Positions 50,162 through 61,147 of a stretch of 64,000 nt of DNA are shown here, piece by piece. A program made the translations under genes and the position numbers. The notes below the pieces were generated by a model. That model had not been told where the DNA came from, searched no databases, and worked only from the letters and a program-made list of their open reading frames with translations. Origin of the DNA: Yponomeuta sedellus. Its lineage: Eukaryota; Arthropoda; Insecta; Lepidoptera; Yponomeutidae. Location of the stretch: positions 211,001-275,000 of the forward strand of contig OW203723.1 of NCBI GenBank assembly GCA_934045075.1. Direction: 5' to 3'. The number at the start of each line of letters is the position of its first letter. Position 1 is the first letter of the stretch.

Positions 50162-53059
50162 CTACCACGGATTAGGATCGTTTATATAGTCGTCTATTCT
50201 ATAATATGCCTTTTTACATAGCGAATTTTTAATGAAAGTTTTAAATTTATTTTCAGACAAGCATAGAACACGTTCTGGAATTTTGTTGTAAAAACGAACG
50301 CAGTAACCTACAAATGATGTGCCTACCTTGGCTAATCGGGATTTAGTACAAGCAACCTTGTTTCTATTCCTTGTGTTTACGTTATGAACGTCCCTATTTA
50401 ATTTAAACATTGTTATATTTTTTCGGACATACATTATATTATCGAATATATATTGGCAAGCCAGTGTAAGAATGCCTATTTCTTTAAAACGCTCCCTTAG
50501 CGATTCTCTACTGTTTAAGTTGTAAATAGCTCTTATTGCTCTTTTTTGCAAGACAAATATGGTTTCTATATCTGCTGCCCGTCCCCATAATAACAAACCA
50601 TACGACATGACACTGTGAAAATAACTAAAATAGACCAGCCTCGCCGTCGACACGTCTGTAAGTTGTCTAATTTTTCTGACTGCAAACGCTGCTGAACTCA
50701 ACCGACCCGACAGTTTTCCAATATGCTTACCCCATTGCAGTTTTGAGTCTATCGTTATACCTAAAAAAAGCGTGGACTCTACCAGCTCTAGCCTCTCACC
50801 AGATATTTTTAAACTCGTGTCAACATTTTTAACATTGGGTAGTGAGAATTTGATGCATTTTGTCTTTTTTGCATTTAGCATCAGATTGTTTATAGTGAAC
50901 CAGTTTAGAATAGTAGATAAAGCATTGTTTACATCGTCTACATTACTTATACCTCTCTTTACTTTAAAAATTAAGGAAGTATCATCTGCAAACAACACTA
51001 TCTGCGAAAGCTTTTCTACTAGGTAGGGCAAATCATTTATATATACCAAAAAAAGGAACGGACCCAGTATAGAACCTTGAGGGACTCCTACTTTTACATC
51101 AGAACCCGAGGATTTAACTCTATTAATATCAACCTTTACAGTTCTGTCTGTTAAGTAAGATCGAAGAAGACTTAGTGATTTATTACTTAAACCATATCGG
51201 TGCAATTTTATGAGAAGTGTTTCGTGGTCAACGCAGTCAAACGCCTTAGAAAGGTCACAGAAAACCCCAATGGCATCCTGCGACTCTTCCCACGCCTCAA
51301 AGATATGCTTTACTAACGCTATGCCTGCTTCCGTCGTTGAGCGGCCTTTTGTAAACCCGAACTGTTTCTTATGGAAGAGCTTATTTATACTAAAATGAGT
51401 TTGCAATTGATGTAATATTACTTTCTCAAAAACTTTACTTAGCACCGGCAGTATTGCTATAGGTCTGAAATTATTTGGATCTTCACTATCACCAGTTTTA
51501 AACAAGGGTACGATTTTACTTAACTTTAATAGATTAGGAAAGGTTCCCTGGTCAACACATTTATTAAAAATCAAAGCAAGGTAAGGTGCTAGAATATTGA
51601 TTATAGTGGATATTAATTTAACCGATAACCCCCACAAATCTTCAGTCTTTTTTAAGTTTAACTCTTTAAATGTTTTGACAATAGTTAAGGTAGTTATATG
51701 GGAGAATTGGAAGTCAACTTTACATGGATTTGTACTTTCCAAAAGTAAGGTATCGGCTAATTGGGAGGAAGAATTTAAGCTAGCCGTTATATGCAGTGGC
51801 ATGTTTTTAAAAAAAGTTTGAAATATTTCTGCTATGTCCTTCTTCGAATTAACTAACTTACCTTCGATCTTCAACGCAAATCCCTGGTCCTTAGGTCTCG
51901 TTTTACCTGTTTCTTTGTTAATTACTTGCCAGACTGTTTTTATTTTATTAGTAGACGCCATAATTTTTTTACTTATACTTATCGATTTGGCTGTTAAACA
52001 AGTTTGTCTAAAAGTTTTTGAATATTTTTTTACGTACTCTTTGAACGTCGGATCGTGATTGAATTGTTTTTTTTCATACAATTCATAAAGCCTTTTCCTA
52101 CTTCTATATATACCTGGCGTTGCCCATTCTGAAAACCCGCTTTTTAAGTCTGTAATTTTTTTTACGTTAAAAACAAGTTCAAATTCTTTTGATATGGTTG
52201 AAAACAATACTTGATATAACGTATTCGGATCATTGCTATCGAAATTCAACGAATTTAACTTTATGTTTATATTTTTTTTAAATAATTCAATTTTTTTCTC
52301 TGTTATTGGCCTACAATTTAATTCATTGCATTTTTTTGCTTCCAGTACTGACGGTAGGACTACCCATAGCCCGCTATGGTCCGACTGTAATTTATGTATG
52401 ACTTCTTTTTCTAAATATTCACAATTGCAAAAGACATTATCTATGCAGGTAGCGCTAGTAGCAGTTGTCCTAGTGGGTTCTGTAAATAAATTATCTAAAT
52501 TATATGACCTGAAAAGGCTTGCGAGTTTAGTTTTAAGTGGACCTTGAACTAAGAAATCTATATTGAAGTCCCCACACACCACTATGCTCTTCGTAGTACT
52601 GAATAGGCGTTTTAAGGCATCCTCCATAAGTAATTCAAATTCATTATAATTTGATTGTGGCGGCCTATAAACACACATAACTATATACCTATCCAATTCC
52701 ACACACGATATCTCAATTAAACGTTCAACAGATAGACTGACAATATCTTTTCTTTCTTTCATTTTCAAACTACTTTTGACAAAGATCATTGAACCTCCTC
52801 TTATTGAGTGTTGTCGGTTAAAAGTGCTTGCTGCTAAATAGTCTTTTAAAGTAAATGACATTTCAGAATGTTTCAGCCAATGTTCTGTTAAACACAAAAT
52901 ATCTACATTGAAATCTGCTAAAAATAGTTCAATTAAATTGTCTTTGCCGGAAAAACCCTGTATATTTTGTGCAACTAAATTGATACCTAACTTAGGGTTT
53001 TCCTTTGTCTGCGATGGCAGTTTAAAGCCATTGACTGTGTGTTTGAGCCCGCTGTTGAA
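50162..53059 (-). CDS. LINE ORF2: endonuclease-reverse transcriptase
   Basis: The frame is open from 53059, about 965 codons. The endonuclease starts INLVAQNIQGFSGKDNLIEL, followed by LCLTEHW, CVYRPPQSNYNEF, CGDFNIDFL and SDHSGLW. The RT follows: FRPIAILPVLSKVFEKVILH, FCDLSKAFDCVDHETLL, GVPQGSILGPFLFLVYINDL, catalytic LFADDTSLIF (about 50978-50992), then KCIKFSLPNV and FLGITIDSKLQWGKH. No stop or frameshift is seen, so it is potentially active. There is no ATG before the conserved endonuclease start: the first in-frame Met is in HSEMSF, beyond several motifs. Initiation must be by frameshifting, reinitiation or a non-AUG codon. It overlaps ORF1 by about 72 nt in the -1 frame. Confidence 0.92.
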   Translation of the reverse strand, partial: FNSGLKHTVNGFKLPSQTKENPKLGINLVAQNIQGFSGKDNLIELFLADFNVDILCLTEHWLKHSEMSFTLKDYLAASTFNRQHSIRGGSMIFVKSSLKMKERKDIVSLSVERLIEISCVELDRYIVMCVYRPPQSNYNEFELLMEDALKRLFSTTKSIVVCGDFNIDFLVQGPLKTKLASLFRSYNLDNLFTEPTRTTATSATCIDNVFCNCEYLEKEVIHKLQSDHSGLWVVLPSVLEAKKCNELNCRPITEKKIELFKKNINIKLNSLNFDSNDPNTLYQVLFSTISKEFELVFNVKKITDLKSGFSEWATPGIYRSRKRLYELYEKKQFNHDPTFKEYVKKYSKTFRQTCLTAKSISISKKIMASTNKIKTVWQVINKETGKTRPKDQGFALKIEGKLVNSKKDIAEIFQTFFKNMPLHITASLNSSSQLADTLLLESTNPCKVDFQFSHITTLTIVKTFKELNLKKTEDLWGLSVKLISTIINILAPYLALIFNKCVDQGTFPNLLKLSKIVPLFKTGDSEDPNNFRPIAILPVLSKVFEKVILHQLQTHFSINKLFHKKQFGFTKGRSTTEAGIALVKHIFEAWEESQDAIGVFCDLSKAFDCVDHETLLIKLHRYGLSNKSLSLLRSYLTDRTVKVDINRVKSSGSDVKVGVPQGSILGPFLFLVYINDLPYLVEKLSQIVLFADDTSLIFKVKRGISNVDDVNNALSTILNWFTINNLMLNAKKTKCIKFSLPNVKNVDTSLKISGERLELVESTLFLGITIDSKLQWGKHIGKLSGRLSSAAFAVRKIRQLTDVSTARLVYFSYFHSVMSYGLLLWGRAADIETIFVLQKRAIRAIYNLNSRESLRERFKEIGILTLACQYIFDNIMYVRKNITMFKLNRDVHNVNTRNRNKVACTKSRLAKVGTSFVGYCVRFYNKIPERVLCLSENKFKTFIKNSLCKKAYYRIDDYINDPNPW

Positions 53060-53703
53060 TTATTACTAATACTAGTAACACGGTTGTCATTCCTATCAGG
53101 TTGTGTTATAATTCCTATAACCACAGAGTCAAAAATATTGTAAGCTAACAAAGTAGCTAACTTACGTCGACTATTTTTCGTGAGGTACACAGTATCTCGC
53201 GTCAAAAAGTAATTCTTAACAAATTTGTTAAGATCAAAAAATGATATGTCACTATGACGACATGTCAAATGGTGAATGTGTATGTTCAAGCTATGGATGT
53301 CATTATTTTCTTTTGCTGACAGGGACTGAGAATATGGGAAAGCGCAAAACACTAATTTTCCCATCCACGGTTGGACATCTTTAGCTTGACCATATAATTC
53401 AAATATATTGTTTATATCAGTCTTTTTAACACCTTGGCTATTTCCTACTAATAAAATGTAGGTTGTGTCGTTCTGTATTGGGCTTTTGAACAGCTCTTTA
53501 ACAATGTCAGTAAAACTTGAATGGGGATAGCATTTATTCAGCACATTTTGTGTCAGCCTGTCATTCAACAAAGGACCTAACCCTGCACCTATCTTATCAG
53601 AGAAGATTACAGTCCTCCTTTCTTGTTTTACTGCCGGGCCAGTCATGCTAATGGTGCTTGATTCAGCATTCAAGACTAGTGGCGTATTTATTGGCGTGAA
53701 TTA
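52987..53703 (-). CDS. LINE ORF1: SGNH-hydrolase-like protein
   Basis: About 238 codons open, with the first ATG at residue 10 of the MNAESS… reading (VLNAESSTISMTG). The block VIFSDKIGAGLGPLLNDRL is the position of the GDS nucleophile motif of SGNH esterases. Blocks TYILLVGNSQGV and DLNKFVKNYFLTRDTVYLTK correspond to later SGNH blocks. At the usual DxxHL site the His appears to be Tyr (DTVYL), so catalysis may be lost. CR1-group ORF1 proteins often carry this esterase-like fold (family knowledge). The frame upstream is closed by a stop near 53703, so the N-terminus may be truncated. Confidence 0.7.
53020..53026 (-). promoter_or_regulatory. Slippery heptamer T TTA AAC at the ORF1/ORF2 overlap
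   Basis: In the ORF1 frame the codons GCT TTA AAC TGC place T TTA AAC in the exact phase used by -1 ribosomal frameshift sites. A -1 slip continues as CTG CCA TCG … straight into the ORF2 frame. Downstream, GGAAAACCCT (53003-52994) can pair with AGGGTTTTTCC (52959-52949), one bulge, 34-nt loop. The spacer is 16 nt, longer than usual. Function inferred. Confidence 0.6.
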
Positions 53704-55484
53704 AACGCAGGTATATTGGTACCTAGGTGGAGTTAGATGGTGATACTCGTCCTATTTATTTGGTCACTGCTTGTGTCGTTTTAACTTCACGCTCGTTTCA
53801 AACATTTACTTAACTGGGGTTAATATTTGAATATATCAAGTCTCTTTGATGTTCCGTAGGTACCACAAAAGAAGTCAGTACTCTTCTGCTTCACTCACTT
53901 CGTTGGTCGTCCGTCCGTTTCTCAAGACCGTTTCTTTGGTAGATCGATCCGGTCGAAATTAATATCACTTACGTACTTGTTAAGGCTTACCTCTCTTAAA
54001 GATGTTGTTGAAGACTCTTGAGAGTCAAATTAGAAAGATTTTGTATAGTTTTTCTTTCATTGTACTCTTTCTCATGTGACTCATTCAGTAATATTCTTGT
54101 TAACACTGTGTCATTGTCCATATGTTCTGCTATGTTACTTTTATATGACATTTAGATTTTACACGTTTTCATTAATTCTCTTTAATTAGACTGTTCATTC
54201 CGCAATAGATGTAAATAATCCGCTATTTCACACTTATCAAATTTGTTGCGATAAATGAATATTTCCTATGGTGTTTGACGTAAGAAACCGAAATATATTG
54301 ATTTTGCTAAGTAAGTATGCAGGATGGCTGCAAAATTTGGAAAGTAATAAAAGTTTTTCCTCGTTTAATTTGTAACGGCGAAAACGCTATCCGCCATCTT
54401 GCAAGCATCTAAAGTATGTAAACAAACATCTTTTAGCCAGAGCCAGTAGACATTAAGTATTATAGTACTTACATCAAAGTGATCTTCACATAAATACACC
54501 CGAGTTTCAATTGATAAAGTCGGGGTTTCCTTTGGCAAGTTTGAGCCAAGTTTTTCGAATGTTAATTTCACTGGGTACATGAATCCACAACTTCCTGGGG
54601 GTCTTTATTGACGTGTTTTTTCATTCTCGAACAATTCAATAATGATAATTGGTATATTTTGGATGTAAATTCGTTGAAATCATGGTTTCGTTGTTATTAT
54701 TTCACTATGCGCAGAGATCAATTACAGAAAATTGAATGTCAAACTTTGTTTACAATTTTTTGGACTTCAAACCATAGACAAAAATGGCTGGCCGCGTTTT
54801 TGGCTGTTTAGGAAAATAAAGTTTTAAAATATATTTTTATGTTGCTTTTAGGTCCTCAAAAAATATACTAAAATATTTTTTGGTCCAATGGAAGAGTAAT
54901 TTACCGTTTAAGAGAGTCAAATAGCGAATTGTTATGAAGAGATGTAAATAAGTAAGTGATAAAAAATAATTAACCCGTCTATTGCAAAATAAAGCACTTA
55001 TCTTAGACGACGAACAAGAGAACATGACGATAAACAGGTTGTATTTAATAACTGCTACCGGCTCGACACTTTTTTATTAAAAAGGAAGCTTGTATCATAC
55101 TGTTTTTTTTTTATTCTGGAGAGAAAGGAATTTACTATCTATATTATTTGTAAAGTTTATAAAAGTGTTTACGAGCCCTTATTTACTAAAAAGTATAAAA
55201 ATGTTATACGTCATTTATACTTCTCTATTACGCTTGTTTACAATGCACTGTAAATTATTGCTTGACGACTTTGAAAGTCCAAACGTAAGTAGTAAGTGGT
55301 TGTTTCTCTCTACGATCACAACTAGATCTAATTACATTAAAATACATTGTGATTCATTTCAATGTATTGAGATTTGCACCGGTCTCAAGATAAAAAAAAA
55401 ATATTTTCTAATAAGCCCTATGGTCAGTTACTCTGAATCTGTCGGATATGACCTCGAATTTAAATTCTAAATATTTTTATGAGA
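53704..55484. other. LINE 5' region or flank, then AT-rich non-coding
   Basis: 53704-54000 may be 5' UTR of the LINE. From 54000 on nothing is recognised. Open frames at 54365-54580 and 55090-55470 lack motifs. Confidence 0.35.
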
Positions 55485-55795
55485 ACAGGCGCGGTCAGGT
55501 ACAGGATGGGTGACCGTCGCGTGACTACCGCTAGTGGCATTTTTCCGAGCGCTTCCGTGCTTTGCAAGGCACGTTAAGCTGTTGGTGCCAGCTGTCATAT
55601 AATGGCAGTCGTTAAGCCATGTCAGAGACCTTAAGGGCGGCTTGATAACTTCTGACAGCAAGGCCCGCCACTGTCTTACAATCCTCCGCCAACCCGGACT
55701 TGGCCCCCTTGATGGAGTACAGCCTACCTTCCTTCGATGCAGGAAGAGACCCGTGCCCCAACAGTGGGCACATACAAGGGTTGATAACGATGTTA
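55485..55795 (+). repeat. 5S-derived SINE, 5'-truncated
   Basis: Begins inside the 5S promoter (CAGGCGCGGTCAGGTACAGG, then ATGGGTGACCG), with a full body and end GGGTTGATAACG. Confidence 0.75.
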
Positions 55796-55799
55796 GCGT

Positions 55800-56035
55800 C
55801 GCGTACAAGATAGCTAACATTATGACATTAAAATTGTCACATAACAAATATTTGGGTCGCATTTGAAGAATATCACACAATATCTTTATAAATTGTAGCA
55901 TATGAGTTACTCTGATGTATAAGCTATATTATTGTGAAATTTCATTAAAATCCATTCAGTAGTTTTTACGTGAAAGAGTTACAAACATCCATCCATCAAT
56001 ATTTACAAACTTTCGTGTTTATAATTTTAGTAGAA
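55800..56035 (-). repeat. Helitron-like fragment
   Basis: Sister of 8540-8758: 'attatgacattaaaattgtc', 'aaatccattcagtagttttt', 'catccatcca'. It abuts the 5S-SINE tail. Confidence 0.5.
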
Positions 56036-56488
56036 TGACACAGTTTTTTATAGAATATGATGCACCAAAATACAAGTTAATGTCTTACTTATTATCTAGG
56101 TGTCGGTGCCAGCCTCCAAACTAGGCAGAGCCTTAGGGACTCTTATTTTCGTGTCATTATGACTGTTGTTAAGCGTTCAAAGTGTACTAAGAATGTACTA
56201 CAAAATTATTTTGCACTATAGACTGTACAACAAACCGAGTAGATACATTTCCACTGCAATGTTAAGTGTGTAATAGTGTTCGTAGCTGTGTGGGGGAGTC
56301 CCACTCGCACTTGTCCGGTTTGTCTGTTGAGCAGTCGTCGGCTTCCGGAAGATATTTGTGCTCCGATCATCGCGCTAATCCGGCTTTTATGAGTTTTTGC
56401 GGGCGCGTGCCTTCCGACCTAAATAAGGCGCGTGCCTTCTGTCTAAATAATTTCTGCAATAACTCTCTTACTTCACTATCTACATAAA
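56036..56488. other. Non-coding with a small direct repeat
   Basis: 'ggcgcgtgccttc' is repeated at about 56402 and 56428. A sequence starting TGTTAAGTGTGTAATAG at 56260 may be an LTR-like start, unproven. No gene seen. Confidence 0.3.
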
Positions 56489-56550
56489 CCTGGACGAAAA
56501 TACTGATTAGTATTAAACTCGCCTTTGTACAAATATTTTTGTTGGGGAAT
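56489..56550 (+). repeat. Retroposon 3' end module
   Basis: Shares 'gaaaatact.attagtat.aa', 'ctcgcctttgtacaaatat' with 61614-61668. The latter continues into TTGTGCAATAAATAATTT, so both are 3' ends with polyadenylation-like signals. Confidence 0.5.
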
Positions 56551-57329
56551 AGTTCATTTAATTCAGTTCAATCTGGCTTCAGTCTGGCCGTATTTCTATG
56601 TTTGGGATGTCCTTGCGTGGATACCATAGCATAAGATATCATAGTTTGTGAAAGTTGTTTTTTTATTCACTCAAAAATTTATCGCATGCCATTGGAATAA
56701 AATTTGTTCATCACCTGTATCTATCTACCTTGGTGGTTTGACTACTTGTTTGTTCCTTATGCTACTTTGAAATTACTCCACAGTTCATGTTTTTATAATG
56801 TGGTAATGAAATACGGAAGCAAGAGTAAGAAATGTTTTATTTATAATACCAAATATAAAAAAAAACAGTGGCTATAATGACGAAAAAATACACTTTATGC
56901 AAACCGCAATAACAACAATACCGCAAAACCTGAAAAAAATAGTATTAATAGAATTCAACCACTACCAACAAAATTGTAAAATTTTCATCTCGTTCTCTAC
57001 CTGACGGGTCAACTTGTGTATATTGAAGGTGGTTAACTGTCTAATACGTTGTATGACAGGCCGTAGGCTGTAGATACCCCTACTTCATTTCTTATCAGGA
57101 TAAGACCAATTAGGGGTTCTTCAAAATATATTAATTTATAGCTAAAATTGTATGAAAGCTCTTGTCAGTAAAAAATGAACTGAATTATGCATAAAATATA
57201 CGTATTATAACATCGAAAATTTCTTCTTGTTAGCCGGATTTCCTGCTCGAAAATGGTGTCAATCAAAAACTCAGCTAACAAATTTTGTTATGACTTCCTC
57301 CTCTTATACAGTACATTTGAAATGAATCT
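56551..57329. other. Non-coding, AT-rich
   Basis: Nothing recognised. Confidence 0.4.
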
Positions 57330-57600
57330 CTTCTTCTTCTTCTTCTTCAGGCTATATTAGTCCACTGCTGGACATAGCTCTCCACAAATGAGCGCAAGTT
57401 TGTGCCATCATTAGGGGGTAGTGCCCATAATCCCCACGTTGGGCATGCGGGTATCCCCAACCCACATGCCCAGCTGCAGCAGGGGGCGCTGCTGCCCACC
57501 CTCCGGTTTGAGTCCCTTAGTCGCCTTTTACGACACCCGCGGGAAGAATTTGGGTTGGTGCTATTCTCTAGGTCGACACCACACAGGTAGGTCATCACAT
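57330..57600 (-). repeat. SINE-like element with RTE-type 3' end
   Basis: On minus: 'gtgtcgtaaaaggcgactaa' (a block very common in lepidopteran repeats), 'gcgccccctgctgcagctgg', 'ccaacgtggggattatgggc', then the RTE-type end (CCAGCAGTGGACTAATATAG) and (GAA)n. It shares its end with the coding RTE at 60460-60935, which fits a non-autonomous partner using the RTE machinery. The minus open frame is incidental. Confidence 0.65.
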
Positions 57601-58984
57601 GAATCTCAAACGACGTTAATTCTTCTTTTTTATTGATGGTTCAACCCGGTTTGAAACTGGGAACCTACTATCGAGACACAGAGTTTGAAGATAAACAGCG
57701 GGGCGTATTCATGTAAAGAATATGTTCTTCTTTAGGTTGAGTACAGCGCACTCCACAAACGCGCTCTTTATTTAGGTTATATTATGTAGTAAGAGTGTCT
57801 TGGCAAATGCGTTCTGTCAGATGAAACGTAGATTGAATTTCAATTGAAATGTAAAATATTAGACAGAAAAGGGACAATAAACATTTAATGTCGTTTCTTT
57901 GTTTATAGGTAAGTATTATAGATAATAGCTTGGTTCTATGTGTGAAATTTAGTTTAGTAGTTATCTTTTAAGTAACCGGAAAATAAATCTTTGTTTACGC
58001 TTATTCTTCAAAGAAATAGTCTTATATTCATTAAGTTTTTATTGGTCTAGTCAGCCATTCCCAGTAGTATAGTGAAGGTTTATGAAGCGGTGCTTAGCGG
58101 TTGAACCATATGGGAGTGCGCCGCGTCAATATTTGCCGCAATATTGTTTCACGGATCCTAACGAGTCGTCCTTTATATAACTTCAACCTTTTTATTCTGA
58201 ATCTCACACTAATCAAGTGATGTAGTTTCGTATAGTTACCTAAAGATCTTTTAGAAAGAATACTTTACGATAAGAATACTTTTAGAAAGGAATTTTGTAT
58301 AAAGAAAGATTATAATAAATAACAAACCATCTTCACTCCAATTCACGAATCGAGTCAATAGTCTCTGCATTCTCTCTTCATTTGAAATTTCAATCTCGGC
58401 TGAAATCCTAAATGAGCTGCGATGGATGTAACGAGCGCAATAAGATATTCATTGAGCGTCGGAACTTTTAATATTGTCGAGCGATAAATTGTCCGAGTAC
58501 CGCTGAAGCCGCGACATTCATGCGACAGAGGGATAACTCTGTTTTTCATTATACCTAATTTAAAAGCACAAACTTATAAAGAACTCAAAAATACATACGG
58601 CAGCACTAGCGAGGTGTATTTTTCTTGTACCAACCATTTATGAATTGTGGTATTGTGAATTGTGATAATATTGAGTGCCTCATCAGTTTTGCAACTTTTA
58701 TGCCGACGTATACTTCTGTGATTCATATTTAGTGCTGGAGCCAGCTGTTTGTAAAAATACGGGCCCGAGGAGTTGCGGGGGCCGGGAGAGGTAGGCACGC
58801 TGTATTGTTCCCGGCGAAACGACGATTAAATTCGTGTGTTTACTGCTTTAATTCAATTTAGATTTCCGAAATGCATTTACTGGTGTTTATTCTAATAACG
58901 ATCTACCTTAATAACGTACAAATCCCTATGTCCGTGATACAACTGGCGCAAACCAAATACACTAAAGGTATTTACAGACATATT
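57601..58984. other. Non-coding, nothing recognised
   Basis: No gene seen. Open frames at 58355-58798 lack motifs. Confidence 0.4.
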
Positions 58985-59050
58985 GAGCTAGTATAATCAA
59001 CGGCCTATACCCAGCAGTGGGCAGCGGTGGGCTGAAAATGATGATCTTTT
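58985..59050 (+). repeat. LINE 3' end fragment
   Basis: 'cggcctatacccagcagtgg', 'gcagcggtgggctgaaaatg' then ATGATG, the usual 3' end of RTE-type elements with a GAT-rich tail. Confidence 0.5.
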
Positions 59051-59514
59051 TCTTAGCGTGTCGATGGTAAGCCGTCGTGGTAAATGGATTCGGCCATTAG
59101 TGTAAGGAATTCATTGAAAAATATGATAATAATCAACATTACATAGCTCTTCACACTCATTCAATATTGCGGCCGGGGCAGCAGCAACAATGTAAGGTGA
59201 TTATATAGATGACAATTCAAGTTTTTAGGGCGTCAAAACCTGAGTTAAATTCAGGTCTTTAGTGTGAAACACGGTGTACTGTACATACATATATACATCC
59301 TTATAGGCACGGAAACGTGAACAAACTCTCCCTGTGTATGGACAATGGGCGGTGCGAGCTATAAAAGCAATTAGTGGAACGCGATACCGGCCCCGCTGGC
59401 GCTGCGCCAGCTGTGATGTCACACCACCTCACTGCGCCGGCCACTTGCAGGAACGTCATCTTCTGAGCCCGTACCTGCTCACTCACCTAACCGCCTTATT
59501 GTCAAATGACAAAT
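59051..59514. other. Non-coding
   Basis: A GC-rich patch is at 59385-59450. No gene seen. Confidence 0.4.
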
Positions 59515-59893
59515 CAATATCGATATCAACCCTTTATATGTCCCCACTGTTGGGGCACGGGTCTCTTCCTGTATCGCAGGACGGCTAGGCCACACTTTAC
59601 CACGGGGGCCATTCCGGGTTGGTGGAGGATTGTACGATTAAGACAGTGGCGGGCCTTACTGTCAGAAGTTATCAAGCCGCCCTAAAGGCCTTTGACATGG
59701 CTTAACGACTGCTATTACATGACAGCCGGCACCAACGGTTTAACGTGCCTTGAGAAGCACGCAAGCGCTCGGAAAAATGCCACTAGCGGTAGACCCGGGA
59801 CGTTCACCCATCCTGCACCTGACCGCGCGTGTATTTGCTTAACTCAAGTGATTGATTCCAATCACTCAGTTCGCCTAGGCCACGAGCGTTGAG
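59515..59893 (-). repeat. 5S-rRNA-derived SINE
   Basis: On minus, CGCTCGTGGCCTAGGCGAAC through CTTGAGTTAAGCAAATACAC to the end GGGTTGATATCG. Body intact. The plus-strand frame MTWLNDCYYMTAG is one of the recurrent shadow frames of this SINE. Confidence 0.82.
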
Positions 59894-60264
59894 GGTTATA
59901 TTTACAAAGTTCGGTGATGAACTGATGATTTGTGGTGAAGAAACTGCATTAACTTGTATTAACTTGACGGTTGTTGAACGATCTTCAACGAGAACGATCT
60001 GCACTATTGCAACAAATGTGGCCAACATCGAGTTGCAAGTGCTTTGAGAGCCAACAACTTTAGTCGGCTCTTGGAAGACCCAACTTGTAGATTGTTGCTT
60101 GGAATCAGTACCGTAACAAAGATCCAATATTCCTCACTACTGATGAAGTCATAGAGGTGATTTGACTTGAATTGGTCAAAACTTTGAATATATTTCTTCT
60201 ATCATCTGTTGCGCGTGGCTTTATATTTGTCTGAAAGCAAATGCAGGGATCCAACGGCAACGCC
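59894..60264. other. Non-coding, possible decayed repeat
   Basis: No gene seen. 'cgttgttgaacgatc' / 'gatcttcaacg' small inverted matches occur near 59970-60000. Confidence 0.35.
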
Positions 60265-60345
60265 TTGCTGTGAAGCTGTGATTGCCTGGGTACCATAGCA
60301 CAGGGTAGTCTAGTTTGGCACCAGGACAAGCGAATGTGCTGTGAT
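60265..60345 (+). repeat. SINE family A fragment
   Basis: 'gattgcctgggtaccatagc' then 'acagggtagtctagtttggc' and 'accaggacaagcgaatgtgc' match the SINE-A body. Confidence 0.6.
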
Positions 60346-60359
60346 AAAGTTGTTATTAT

Positions 60360-60410
60360 TATCTCAAACCAAGCGCCTCGAGTCGCCTCGCCTCGCCTCG
60401 CTTCGTTTGT
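60360..60410. repeat. Short GCCTC repeat
   Basis: Four to five CGCCTC/GCCTC units at 60375-60405. Trivial. Confidence 0.6.
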
Positions 60411-60459
60411 ACATTTTAAACTAAATAATTTTATATGTATAATGTTTCCAGTCTTAGTA

Positions 60460-60935
60460 TGTTCTTCTTCTTCAGGCTATATTATGTAGTCCACTGCTGG
60501 ACATAGCCCTCCCCTAATGAGCGCCACAGCGCCCTGTCTTCAGCTTGCCACATCCAGCATCTGCCGGCAGTTTTTCGCAGATCGTCATCCCACCTGTTCG
60601 GAGGGCGTCCTACACTACGTTTGCCGAGTCGCGGTCTCCACTCAAGAACACGTTTACTCCAACGGTTGTCGGTTTTTCGCGAGATATGGCCAGCCCACTG
60701 CCACTTCAGCTTGCTGATTCTCTGAGCTATGTCGATAACTTTGGGTCTCTGTCGGATGGATTCGTTACGAATCCTATCCTTCAGAGAAACTCCAAGCATA
60801 GCTCTCTCCATAGCTCGCATAGCATACGTCCATAGTGTGTTCTTAGATGATAGGTTAAGAGGTGTAAGAATGCATAGTTGCAAAGTCGCTGAGCGTAAAA
60901 CCACATTCAAATACATTTTTTCTTTCATATAGCTG
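60460..60935 (-). pseudogene. RTE-clade LINE, C-terminal fragment
   Basis: Minus frame AMERAMLGVSLKDRIRNESI, ISKLKWQWAGHISRKTDNRW, VLEWRPRLGKRSVGRPPNRW and LWRSLGEGYVQQW then a stop. This is the standard C-terminus of lepidopteran RTE reverse transcriptases. It is followed on minus by the CCAGCAGTGGACTACATAAT end and a (GAA)n tail. The RT catalytic core is absent (5' truncation); what remains is open. Confidence 0.85.
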
Positions 60936-61147
60936 TGGTGTGTATGTTTATTCGAATATACTGTAGTTTTAACATGTCATGGCTGACAAATAATTTCCTT
61001 GACATTTCACAGAAACCAATTGAGATTAAAAATTTTATTGAAACATTTCATACATTTCGTATTTAGTGCTTACTCTAAACACCAAATATGGATAGGTTTT
61101 TAAAATTTACCAAATATGAAATATATAGAAAAAAAAAATAACTAAAT
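60936..61147. other. Non-coding spacer
   Basis: Nothing recognised. Confidence 0.4.

Larger units (their letters stand above)
49581..53703 (-). mobile_element. Daphne/CR1-type LINE, nearly intact
   Basis: On minus: ORF1 (to 52987), overlapping ORF2 (to 50162), about 500 bp of 3' UTR with a CCGCCGCCTTCGGGC hairpin-like stretch, and a 3' terminal array of TTTGAA units (plus strand AATTCAAATTC, about 49588-49615). Short-unit 3' tails and an SGNH-like ORF1 are characteristic of the CR1 superfamily. The clade Daphne is suggested by the C-terminal YRIDDYINDPNPW. The 5' boundary and target duplication were not found. Confidence 0.85.

Noticed and set aside
50772..52547. Plus-strand open frames of 60-104 codons
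   Set aside because: Shadows of the minus-strand LINE ORF2.
56260..56550. Solo LTR starting TGTTAAGTG
   Set aside because: No matching CA end with a target duplication found; only the 3' module shared with 61614 is supported.
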